Shown here in pieces: positions 56,660-64,000 of a DNA stretch of 64,000 nt; within the stretch, counting starts at the first letter, position 1; each line of letters starts with the position of its first letter. The position numbers and the translations under genes were made by a program. The stretch spans positions 1 to 64,000 of the forward strand of contig NZ_CP056122.1 in NCBI RefSeq assembly GCF_018219455.1. Direction: 5' to 3'. Source of the DNA: Moritella sp. 5. GTDB lineage: Bacteria; Pseudomonadota; Gammaproteobacteria; Enterobacterales; Moritellaceae. Under the pieces are notes generated by a model. That model was not told the DNA's origin. It was given only the letters and a program-made list of their open reading frames with translations, and did no database searches.

Positions 56660-57283
56660 ATGAAAAAATTATTTATATTGATCACAGCAATACTATTTTT
56701 ACCCTTTGCGAATGCCACACAGTTTAAAGAAGGTGTGCATTATGATGTGATTTCAGAGCAGGCAACATCAAAACCACAAGTTGCTGAATACTTTTCGTAT
56801 TTTTGCCCGCATTGTAGTAAATTCGAACCTATCATGACAGATGTTACAAAACGTCTTGCTGGTACCGATATTAAAGTAGAAAAAAATCACGTTGCTTTTA
56901 TTGGTCGTGAAATGGGTATTGAAATGCAAAAAGCATTTGCGACTGCAGAGTTGTTGAATGTTGAAGGTCAAATGTCACCTGCTATCTTTACTGCGATTCA
57001 TGATCAAAAGCGTCGTTTCTCTGGTCGTGATGATATCCGTACAGTATTTACTGACGCAGGTATCGATGGCAAGAAATTTGATGCCGCAGTGAATAGTTTT
57101 GCTGTGAATGGTAAAGTAGCACGCATGGATAAAAATACGGCTAAGAAGAATATCCGTGGTGTACCTGCATTAATCGTTAATGGTAAATACCAAATTAACA
57201 TGGGCAGTATTCAAGCGCGTGGTGAAGAGTTCAACGTTAAGCTAACCGAACTGATTAAATACCTAGCAGCAAAAACGAATTAA
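56660..57283 (+). CDS. dsbA: Thiol:disulfide interchange protein DsbA
   Basis: DsbA introduces disulfides into exported proteins in the periplasm. The 207-residue precursor has a signal peptide (about residues 1-19) and the active site CPHC at residues 49-52, with the cis-Pro loop GVPALIVNG. The helical insert lies between. AAGGA precedes the ATG. It is second in the srkA-dsbA operon and ends at a strong terminator. Confidence 0.97.
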   Translation: MKKLFILITAILFLPFANATQFKEGVHYDVISEQATSKPQVAEYFSYFCPHCSKFEPIMTDVTKRLAGTDIKVEKNHVAFIGREMGIEMQKAFATAELLNVEGQMSPAIFTAIHDQKRRFSGRDDIRTVFTDAGIDGKKFDAAVNSFAVNGKVARMDKNTAKKNIRGVPALIVNGKYQINMGSIQARGEEFNVKLTELIKYLAAKTN

Positions 57284-57308
57284 TTTATGGCTCGATTTTA
57301 GGTATTAA

Positions 57309-57335
57309 AAAAGGACGCGACTGCGTCCTTTTTTA
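57309..57335. terminator. Bidirectional terminator between dsbA and the acyl-CoA synthetase gene
   Basis: AAAAGGACGC (57309-57318) pairs with GCGTCCTTTT (57323-57332) around GACT, with A and T tracts on both sides, so it can serve both convergent genes. Confidence 0.92.
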
Positions 57336-57354
57336 TTCGAATTAATATTCTAGC

Positions 57355-59016
57355 TTACTTTTCCCAAACAATTTTATCTTGGTGGTTTTCTTCGTAGAAA
57401 GGTTTAAAGCGACTTTCTAGTTCATGACGCTTAAATTTAAGTGTTGGTGTTAATAAACCATTATCCACTGTCCATTCATCTTTTAAAACAATGATATGAC
57501 CAATGCGTGAGTGTGATTCTAATGATTTATTAATATGCTGGCGTGTTTCTTCAAGGTTAGTTGTCATCGCTTCTTGACCTAGTTCACGCGCTTCTGGTGA
57601 TAGAACCACCAATGCAACTGGTTGTGTTAAGGCTGTACCGGTAATACAGATCTGCTCAATATTTGGATTCTCACCAAACTTACATTCTATCGGCACTGGT
57701 GTTACGTATTTACCTTTTGAAGTCTTGAAGATGTCTTTTACTCGCCCGGTTATTTTCACATAACCATTGCTATCAATTTCACCTTTATCACCAGTTTTGA
57801 AGTAACCTTCTTCATCGAATGATTCTTTGGTCTGTGCTTCATCTTTGTAATAACCAGTCATGAGGCCATCACCTTTCACTAAAATTTCGCCAATCTCAGA
57901 GATTTTCAGTTCAACCCCCGCACCTGGTTTACCAATGGTACCTATTTTTTGTGAGTTGAACGGGTGGTTTAATGTGCCGTAAGCGAGGTTTTCTGTCATG
58001 CCCCATGCTTCGGTAATATTTAAACCAAGGCGTTCGTACCATTTTAATAATGCTGGTGATACTGCCGCGGAACCACAGCCAAGCATACGTGCATGCTGTA
58101 AACCTAGACCACGTTTAATTTTAGCTCTTACTAAACCATTAACGAATGGGATTTTTAGTAGGAAGTTAAGTTTATGTGCGGGCATTTTTTGCAATACACC
58201 CATTTGGAAACGAGTCCATAGACGTGGTACAGAAATGAACAGCGTCGGCTCTACAGACTGAATATTACTCACGAAGGTATCAAGTGACTCAACAAAGGAA
58301 ACCACACCTTCACCAGCATAAATACTACTACCTTCAATATAAACACGTTCAGTAATGTGTGCGAGTGGTAAATAAGACAGTAATCTGTCGCCTGGAACAA
58401 AGCCTAAGCTAGAGACAATATTTTTTGATGCCGATTTGAATGCAGCAAACGTGATCATTACGCCTTTTGGATTACCAGTACTACCTGAGGTATAAATAAT
58501 TGACATTAAGTCTTCAAGGTTGATGTGTGCTGGTGTTGCTAATGGCTGGTGTTGCTCTAGCAGATCATTCCATTTATATTGACAATCAAGTGTCTCATAA
58601 GGGTAACTAATTGTAATCACGTCTGCAGGCAGTTTTCCTTCTAGACTTTGATAGTTATCTAACTTACCAATAAACAGCACTTTTGCTTCACTGTGCTCTA
58701 ATACATAGTTGATGGTTTTCGCGTTTGCTGTTGAATAAATTGGTACGCTTATATAACCAGCGTACATGATTGCTAAATCGTTAATAAACCATTCGGCGCT
58801 ATTTTTTGCCAGGATCGCTATTTTATCACCCGGTGCTAATCCAAGTGATTGCAATGCTTGAGCAATACGTTTTGTTTGGTCAGCAACTTGAGACCATGTG
58901 AACTCGTGAAATGTCCCATTAATAGGTTGGCGTAAATATACCTCATTGGCACGATGCTTTTCCCAGTGCAATAAGGCATCGAGAGGTGTGTTTAAGTTTA
59001 GTGCTAATGTGCTCAT
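57355..59016 (-). CDS. Long-chain acyl-CoA synthetase (AMP-binding family)
   Basis: The enzyme activates fatty acids with ATP and CoA. The 553-residue product (from MSTLALNLNTPL at 59016, with GGGA upstream) has the P-loop YTSGSTGNPKGVM, the adenylate-binding AWGMTE, YFKTGDKGEI and ITGRVKDIFKTSKGKYVTPVPIE, typical of the FAA1-like (COG1022) group rather than E. coli FadD. Such enzymes are often membrane-associated and may feed beta-oxidation or lipid remodelling; the neighbour yihG is an acyltransferase. A TTG four codons upstream is an alternative start. Confidence 0.9.
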   Translation of the reverse strand: MSTLALNLNTPLDALLHWEKHRANEVYLRQPINGTFHEFTWSQVADQTKRIAQALQSLGLAPGDKIAILAKNSAEWFINDLAIMYAGYISVPIYSTANAKTINYVLEHSEAKVLFIGKLDNYQSLEGKLPADVITISYPYETLDCQYKWNDLLEQHQPLATPAHINLEDLMSIIYTSGSTGNPKGVMITFAAFKSASKNIVSSLGFVPGDRLLSYLPLAHITERVYIEGSSIYAGEGVVSFVESLDTFVSNIQSVEPTLFISVPRLWTRFQMGVLQKMPAHKLNFLLKIPFVNGLVRAKIKRGLGLQHARMLGCGSAAVSPALLKWYERLGLNITEAWGMTENLAYGTLNHPFNSQKIGTIGKPGAGVELKISEIGEILVKGDGLMTGYYKDEAQTKESFDEEGYFKTGDKGEIDSNGYVKITGRVKDIFKTSKGKYVTPVPIECKFGENPNIEQICITGTALTQPVALVVLSPEARELGQEAMTTNLEETRQHINKSLESHSRIGHIIVLKDEWTVDNGLLTPTLKFKRHELESRFKPFYEENHQDKIVWEK

Positions 59017-59467
59017 ATGTGGTCCCAAAAAAAGATTAATGCAACAATGCCTTAACAGTTATAGCATGTTACACCTTGTTCCGTTTAAGATTAAAGCAAA
59101 AGTGAGATCTCAATATCATTTTAGAATCAATACTCTATTTTTGGCAGTTTTTATGCCTTTTATTACCCCTAAAGCGTTATTTTGTTGGGGCGTTTTAAAA
59201 TAACAATGAAGTAGCCCACAAAATCATGATTATAATATTGTAGGCTTAATTGTTATTGTTGTTGCGTGGGTATTGCTGGTGTGTTGTGGTTTTGTTGCCT
59301 TTAGGCGGCGGTTAAGCTTCCGTCATTGGTTGTCCATTATGAAATGGTAGCTTAAACTTACGGTGATTTTTACGCCATCTTGTCGTTTGAGTGTAATCTA
59401 AATAGCGTCAACGCGAATAACAACTAATGCAGTACTTATTACCATTAATACGAACGAGGGTAGAAAA
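59017..59467. other. Intergenic region upstream of the acyl-CoA synthetase gene
   Basis: This 451-base AT-rich gap lies between the acyl-CoA synthetase start and the yihG stop, both on the minus strand. It has an AT stem GTTATTTT/AAAATAAC (59176-59204). An 85-codon plus-strand frame that overlaps the synthetase start is not credible. Nothing else was seen. Confidence 0.5.
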
Positions 59468-60370
59468 TTAATCATTTAACTGTGCCTGCTTAAGTTCTTC
59501 TAATTCCAGATCTTTATTTATCCATAATTCATTTATCCATTGCTGGAAATTAGTCTGGAAGGTTTTGTCATTGAGATAATCGCCCATATAACTTGCATTA
59601 ATTTCTTGTGTGGTAATTTGTACTTGGATTTGTTGTACCTGACAGCTAATAAATTCCCAAAAAGTTGGAATACCTTGCGGGTAGTAAATCGTCACGTTGA
59701 CAAGGGTATCAAGCTGGCCATTCATCGCATCGAGAGCAAAGGCGATACCCCCTGCTTTAGGTTTTAATAAATGACTGAATGTTGATGCTTGTTGGTTGTG
59801 TTTATGCTGAGTAAAGCGAGTCCCTTCAACAAAATTCATGACACTGACGGGTTTATATTTGAACTTTGCACAGGCTTTTTTAGTTGTTTCAATGTCTTTA
59901 CCACGCATGTGCGGGTTCTTTGCCAAAAACTTTTTGCTGTAGCGTTTCATGAATGGAAAGTCGAGTGCCCACCAAGCCAGACCTAAAAAAGGTACCCAGA
60001 TAAGTTCTTTTTTTAAGAAGAATTTTAGAAACGGGATCTTACCATTCAGTACTCGCTGCAAAACTAGAATATCAACCCAAGATTGGTGATTTGAAATGAC
60101 CATGTACCACTTATTTAATGATAGTCCTTCTGCACCATTTACTTGGATATTTGGGTTACCAATTAGTTGTTGGGTTATCCCGTTCACAGATACCCAGTTT
60201 GAAGCACAGCCATCAAGTAAATGATTCAGTATTTTTTGTGCAGTTTTAAACGGAATCATACTTTTTAACAGCGAAAAAATAACAATAGGGATCAACCAAA
60301 ATAGGGTATTTAACAGGTAACAGATAAATGCAATGGCGCCTGCCACCTTTTGCGTGAATGTCGATAACAT
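59468..60370 (-). CDS. yihG: 1-acylglycerol-3-phosphate O-acyltransferase, YihG-like
   Basis: The 300-residue membrane protein matches E. coli YihG, an LPLAT-family acyltransferase that tunes phospholipid acyl composition. It has N-terminal membrane helices (about residues 8-40), the catalytic motif NHQSWVDI, FLKKELIWVPFLGLAWWALDFPFMKRYS and the acceptor block NFVEGTRFTQHKHNQQ. The start at 60370 has AAGG upstream; an extension to 60418 is not family-like. In E. coli yihG is close to dsbA too, so the synteny holds. Confidence 0.92.
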   Translation of the reverse strand: MLSTFTQKVAGAIAFICYLLNTLFWLIPIVIFSLLKSMIPFKTAQKILNHLLDGCASNWVSVNGITQQLIGNPNIQVNGAEGLSLNKWYMVISNHQSWVDILVLQRVLNGKIPFLKFFLKKELIWVPFLGLAWWALDFPFMKRYSKKFLAKNPHMRGKDIETTKKACAKFKYKPVSVMNFVEGTRFTQHKHNQQASTFSHLLKPKAGGIAFALDAMNGQLDTLVNVTIYYPQGIPTFWEFISCQVQQIQVQITTQEINASYMGDYLNDKTFQTNFQQWINELWINKDLELEELKQAQLND

Positions 60371-60444
60371 AATATGGCCTTGGTGTGATGTGAGATGAAA
60401 TGATAAAACTATCATCACGTTATGCCAAACAAAAACTGAAATTA

Positions 60445-61962
60445 TTAAACATTTATTTGTTGTAATAAGCGGTCCATGGCTCGATAGGAGAGTGCTTCAA
60501 GTAGGTGGGATTTATTGATATCTATACAATTATTTAAATCTGCAATGGTACGAGCGACCTTGATTATCTTATGAAATGCCCGCGTAGATAGACCCATTTT
60601 ATCAATGGCCAGTTCTAAAAATATCGCATCTTGATGTTGTAGTGGGCAATAATATTCAATCTCTTTACTGGTCAAAGCGTCGTTTAATTTATTGCTGCGT
60701 TGTCGTTGAATTATTTGTGCTGCACTTACCCTTTGTTTAATTTGTTCACTGTTTTCACCGCGCTGCCCTTGCTCCGTTAAACTGCCCTTTGGTAATGCGG
60801 GGACTTCAATTGTCAGATCAAAGCGGTCTAAGAAGGGTCCTGATAACTTGCTTAAATATTTTGCCACTTGGCTATTGTTGCTACCAAATTTATTATTGTC
60901 GTAATAGCCTGAAGGTGATGGGTTTAGTGCGCCTATTAATTGGAAATTAGCGGGGAAGTCGACTTGTTGGTTGGCCCGGGAGATTGTGATTTGTCCTGCT
61001 TCTAGAGGTTCGCGTAAAGAGTCGAGTGCTTTACGCTGGTATTCTGGCAGTTCGTCTAAAAATAACACGCCATTATGCGCGAGAGTTATTTCTCCCGGTC
61101 TCGGGTTTCGACCGCCACCGACTAGCGCGACCGCCGAGGAGGTATGGTGCGGGGTTCGAAAAGGGCGACGGCACCAATCTTGGGCAACAAACTCGCCGCC
61201 ACTAATGGATTTTATCGCTGCGCATTCGAGAGCTTCTTGTTCAGTCATATCAGGTTGAATACTGGTTAAGCGACTGGCCAACATGGTTTTACCTGTCCCG
61301 GGAGGACCAAACAGCAATAAATTATGATTACCTGCTGCACAGATCTCTAAGGCTCGTTTGGCACTTTGCTGGCCGATAATGTCTTGCATATCGTGTTGGT
61401 TTGCTGATGTTATGGTTTCGGCTGTTGCTCGTTGTGCGGAGGGTAATTTTTGTTGATCCGTTAAATGTGTACATACCTGTTGTAAATCCATAGCTGTGAA
61501 ACAAGTGGCATTGTCGATAAGCGCTGCTTCATGGCCATTATCAAAGGGAATGATAGTACTGCGTTGGGCTTTTTTACCCGCGATTATACTCGGGATTGTG
61601 CCACGGCAAGTGCGTAATTTACCGGATAAAGAGAGTTCACCAATAAATTCTAATTGCTGATGTCGATTAGTCGTGACTTGTTGTGATGCGATTAAAATCG
61701 CGATAGCAATCGGTAAGTCATAACGGCTGCCTTCTTTTGGTAGGTCGGCAGGTCCCAAGTTGACGGTGATCCGTTTGGCTGGCATCACAAAATTAGAATT
61801 CATTAAGGCGCTTCGCACGCGATCTTTGGCTTCTTTCACTGATGTTTCTGGTAGGCCGACAATGGTAAATCCTGGTAGTCCTTCGCTGATGTGTACTTCT
61901 ATGGTAATTAAAGGCGCGTTGATACCTAAAATCGCACGGCTATAGATCACGGCTAAATTCAT
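60445..61962 (-). CDS. comM: ComM/YifB AAA+ helicase (Mg-chelatase-like)
   Basis: ComM is a hexameric branch-migration helicase that widens heteroduplex during natural transformation in Vibrio. The 505-residue product has an N-terminal Lon-like domain (IYSRAILGINAPLITIEVHISEGLPGFTIVGLPETSVKEAKDRV in part), Walker A GPPGTGKT near residue 220, Walker B GVLFLDELPEY and the C-terminal helical domain with STRAFHKIIKVARTIADL. GGATGATG precedes the ATG. It is upstream of yihG on the same strand. Confidence 0.94.
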   Translation of the reverse strand: MNLAVIYSRAILGINAPLITIEVHISEGLPGFTIVGLPETSVKEAKDRVRSALMNSNFVMPAKRITVNLGPADLPKEGSRYDLPIAIAILIASQQVTTNRHQQLEFIGELSLSGKLRTCRGTIPSIIAGKKAQRSTIIPFDNGHEAALIDNATCFTAMDLQQVCTHLTDQQKLPSAQRATAETITSANQHDMQDIIGQQSAKRALEICAAGNHNLLLFGPPGTGKTMLASRLTSIQPDMTEQEALECAAIKSISGGEFVAQDWCRRPFRTPHHTSSAVALVGGGRNPRPGEITLAHNGVLFLDELPEYQRKALDSLREPLEAGQITISRANQQVDFPANFQLIGALNPSPSGYYDNNKFGSNNSQVAKYLSKLSGPFLDRFDLTIEVPALPKGSLTEQGQRGENSEQIKQRVSAAQIIQRQRSNKLNDALTSKEIEYYCPLQHQDAIFLELAIDKMGLSTRAFHKIIKVARTIADLNNCIDINKSHLLEALSYRAMDRLLQQINV

Positions 61963-62196
61963 TCATCATCCTTGGCTATTTATGATTGTATTTATACCCT
62001 AGTGTAATTAACAATAAGCATGCTTGAATTAGGTGGATTATTTTAAAACCTTAAGCAAGGCCTATTTGCCACAGTCTATTTTGTGATGTCTGTCATATGT
62101 GAATTTTTAAACTATAATTTGTTTGCTTTCCAATATTTTGAATTGTTCGCGTGCATTTATTTGGTTGTTTGAGTTATTTTATGCGCGGTTAAAGGC

Positions 62197-62225
62197 TTGC
62201 TTAAATAAATTCACCATGCTAATAA
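62197..62225 (+). promoter_or_regulatory. Candidate ilv operon promoter
   Basis: TTGCTT (62197-62202) and TAATAA (62220-62225) are 17 bases apart, placing the start about 33 bases before the leader peptide, as in E. coli ilvGMEDA. A second candidate, CTGTCA-17-TATAAT (62090-62118), lies further upstream. Confidence 0.45.
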
Positions 62226-62264
62226 TGAATCATAAAAATTTTATAGAATTGTTGGATTAGTTAT

Positions 62265-62360
62265 ATGTTTGGGTTTATTTCGCGTCTTATTATTGTGGTC
62301 AGCATTCTGGTGGTAATTATTAAATTACCAAGCCGGGGACTTACTGCTAAGCGAAAATAA
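62265..62360 (+). CDS. ilvL: ilv operon leader peptide
   Basis: This 31-codon open frame beginning MFGFISRLIIVVSILVVIIK is rich in Ile (6), Val (4) and Leu (4), like the E. coli ilvL peptide. It ends 20 bases before an attenuator hairpin and 100 bases before ilvG. Ribosome stalling at its Ile/Val/Leu codons when charged tRNA is scarce would let CCGGGG (62333-62338) pair with CCTCGG (62383-62388) and disrupt the terminator. It was found by reading the leader directly. Confidence 0.9.
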   Translation: MFGFISRLIIVVSILVVIIKLPSRGLTAKRK

Positions 62361-62380
62361 GCTTAATCCAGCAATAAGAA

Positions 62381-62411
62381 AACCTCGGTAGATAACCGGG
62401 GTTTTTTTTTG
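62381..62411 (+). terminator. ilv attenuator hairpin
   Basis: AACCTCGGT (62381-62389) pairs with ACCGGGGTT (62395-62403), one G-T pair, around AGATA, followed by eight or more T residues. It lies between the ilvL stop and ilvG. Confidence 0.92.
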
Positions 62412-62460
62412 TTTGGCGTTTAACGGTTTACAAGAATGATGTTTAAAGGGATGTGGATTA

Positions 62461-64000
62461 ATGAAAGCAACTGAATTTATTGTAAATGCTTTACGTAAAC
62501 AGGGGGTAACCCAAGTATTTGGTTATCCTGGCGGTGCGATCATGCCATTGTATGATGCGTTATATGATGGTGGTGTAGCGCATTTATTAGCACGACATGA
62601 ACAAGGCGCAATTATGGCTGCGTTGGGTTATGCGCGTGCTGGTGCTAGAGTCGGAGTCTGTATTGCGACTTCAGGTCCAGGTGCTACTAACTTAGTGACA
62701 GGCTTAGCGGAAGCAATGGCTGATTCGATCCCTGTTGTTGCGTTCACAGGGCAAGTGCCGAGCGCCTTGATTGGCGTGGATACGTTCCAAGAAGTGGATA
62801 TTCTTGGTATGACGTTATCATGTACCAAACACAGTTTTTTGGTTGAAGATCAAAATGACTTAGATCGAATTATTGCTGAAGCATTCACGATTGCGACAAC
62901 TGGCCGTCCTGGTCCAGTATTAATTGATATTCCTAAAGATATTCAGCTGGCAGAAATGGCGTGTGAGACGGTATCTGAATTACCTGTGTTACCTCCGTTA
63001 GATGGCCTGGTTGATGAAGAGGTTATTGCGGCTCGTGCATTATTACATGCGGCTAAAAAACCAGTATTGTATGTCGGTGGTGGTGTCGGCATGGCGAATG
63101 CGGTAACTGAATTACGTGAATTAGCGGCAGCATTAGATATTCCGATGGTCAGTACATTAAAAGGCATAGGCAGCGCCGATCCTGAACATCCTTATTATTT
63201 GGGTATGTTAGGGATGCATGGCCTAAAAGCGGCTAACTTAGCAGTACAAGAAAGTGATCTGTTGATTGCGGTCGGAGCGCGTTTTGATGATCGAGTGACT
63301 GGTAAACTTGATGAGTTTGCCCCAAATGCTAAAGTTATCCACCTTGATATTGATGCGTGTGAACACAATAAGTTACGGGTAGCAAACGTTGCCATCACAA
63401 CTGATTTAAAACTCATTCTACCGGCGTTAAAAATGACCTTGGATATTGCACCTTGGCGATTACATACCTTAGAAATGAAAGTCGACACCGCTTTTCGTTA
63501 TGATCATCCCGGCATTGCTATCTATGCCCCTTTGTTATTGAAACAATTGTCTGCCAGTTTACCTGAAGACCATCTTGTTGCGTGCGATGTTGGTCAGCAC
63601 CAGATGTGGACTGCGCAACATATGACATTTACTCAACCTGAAAATTTATTATCCAGTGCTGGTTTTGGCACCATGGGGTTTGGATTACCGGCGGCCGTTG
63701 GTGCGGCACTAGCGCGTCCTGATGCGATGCCGGTTGTGGTCACGGGTGATGGTTCTATTATGATGAATATCCAAGAGTTAGCGACGATCAACCGGGCTAA
63801 ATTACCAGTGAAAATTGTATTAATCGATAATCAACGTCTTGGTATGGTGCGTCAATGGCAAACTCTGTTTTTTGATGGCCGTTTATCGCAAACTATTCTC
63901 GATGATAACCCTGATTTTGTGGCGTTAGCAGCGGCATGTGGTATTCCAGGCGAAACTGTGGTGGTTAAAGAACAAGTGCAACCAGCGATGGATCGTATGC
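62461..64000 (+). CDS. ilvG: Acetolactate synthase isozyme II large subunit IlvG (partial, cut by window end)
   Basis: IlvG is the TPP-dependent catalytic subunit that makes acetolactate or acetohydroxybutyrate in valine and isoleucine synthesis. About 513 codons are open to the window edge, out of about 550 expected. Visible are the N-terminal [16 protein letters not shown], the catalytic Glu in [38 protein letters not shown] and the TPP-binding [15 protein letters not shown] with the later [11 protein letters not shown]. It is downstream of a leader peptide and attenuator, so it is the first structural gene of an ilvGMEDA-type operon. Unlike E. coli K-12 ilvG, the visible reading frame is intact. 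Confidence 0.95.
   Translation, partial: MKATEFIVNALRKQGVTQVFGYPGGAIMPLYDALYDGGVAHLLARHEQGAIMAALGYARAGARVGVCIATSGPGATNLVTGLAEAMADSIPVVAFTGQVPSALIGVDTFQEVDILGMTLSCTKHSFLVEDQNDLDRIIAEAFTIATTGRPGPVLIDIPKDIQLAEMACETVSELPVLPPLDGLVDEEVIAARALLHAAKKPVLYVGGGVGMANAVTELRELAAALDIPMVSTLKGIGSADPEHPYYLGMLGMHGLKAANLAVQESDLLIAVGARFDDRVTGKLDEFAPNAKVIHLDIDACEHNKLRVANVAITTDLKLILPALKMTLDIAPWRLHTLEMKVDTAFRYDHPGIAIYAPLLLKQLSASLPEDHLVACDVGQHQMWTAQHMTFTQPENLLSSAGFGTMGFGLPAAVGAALARPDAMPVVVTGDGSIMMNIQELATINRAKLPVKIVLIDNQRLGMVRQWQTLFFDGRLSQTILDDNPDFVALAAACGIPGETVVVKEQVQPAMDRM

Noticed and set aside
58946..59203. 85-codon plus-strand frame over the acyl-CoA synthetase start
   Set aside because: It overlaps the start of a conserved gene in antisense, has no ribosome site and no family similarity.

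Overview
The window looks like the replication-origin end of a marine gammaproteobacterial chromosome, most like Moritella (Alteromonadales); Psychromonas or another relative cannot be excluded without a 16S search. The basis is the 16S/23S sequence style, AT-leaning codon use, the dnaA-dnaN-recF-gyrB block, E. coli-like synteny (fadA-fadB, yigZ, trkH, hemG, rrn; srkA-dsbA, yihG) and a FabY-type ketoacyl synthase. Base 1 is exactly the GTG start of dnaA, so oriC and the dnaA promoter lie outside the window.

Layout. 1-10.8 kb: dnaA, dnaN, recF, gyrB, avtA and ravA-viaA, carrying four consensus ParB-binding parS sites, one of them inside recF. 10.9-17.1 kb: glyQ-glyS, tusA, a small membrane protein, two bacterioferritin genes with complementary active sites, Fur-boxed bfd and a GlxA-type regulator. 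17.2-24.8 kb: fabY, yccS, and an operon of response regulator, sensor kinase and sugar-binding protein without permease genes. 24.9-31.4 kb: fadBA with a PsrA-like operator, yigZ, trkH, hemG. 31.5-37.3 kb: a complete rRNA operon (promoters, boxA, 16S, tRNA-Ile, tRNA-Ala, 23S, 5S, tRNA-Asp, terminator). 37.6-48.3 kb: an acid-stress and polyamine neighbourhood (cadC, cadB, cadA, pdxY, lysS, mdtJI, a LysR regulator, a Yip1-family protein). 48.3-52.1 kb: an accessory patch with IS6-like remnants on both sides of an AT-rich metallophosphoesterase gene, then a TVP38-flavoprotein fusion. 52.3-61.9 kb: a MocR-type regulator, ccoG, srkA-dsbA, an acyl-CoA synthetase, yihG, comM. 62.1-64 kb: the attenuated ilv operon with a leader peptide and the start of ilvG, cut by the window edge.

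How the genes fit together. RavA and ViaA here can be paired with the CadA-type lysine decarboxylase at 41-43 kb, since in E. coli RavA binds LdcI/CadA. CadC, CadB and CadA form the lysine-dependent acid response; PdxY can supply PLP to CadA, and MdtJI can export polyamines. Fatty acid turnover appears three times (fabY, fadBA, the acyl-CoA synthetase). Iron storage and release is a compact unit (two Bfr subunits plus Bfd).

No CRISPR array, prophage or recognised defence system was seen. The strongest candidates for new biology are the sensor operon with its orphan binding protein, the TVP38-oxidoreductase fusion, the complementary Bfr pair, the CadC without periplasmic cysteines, and the repeat upstream of the MocR gene. 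All functional calls rest on reading the sequence and recalled family knowledge; no database search was run.
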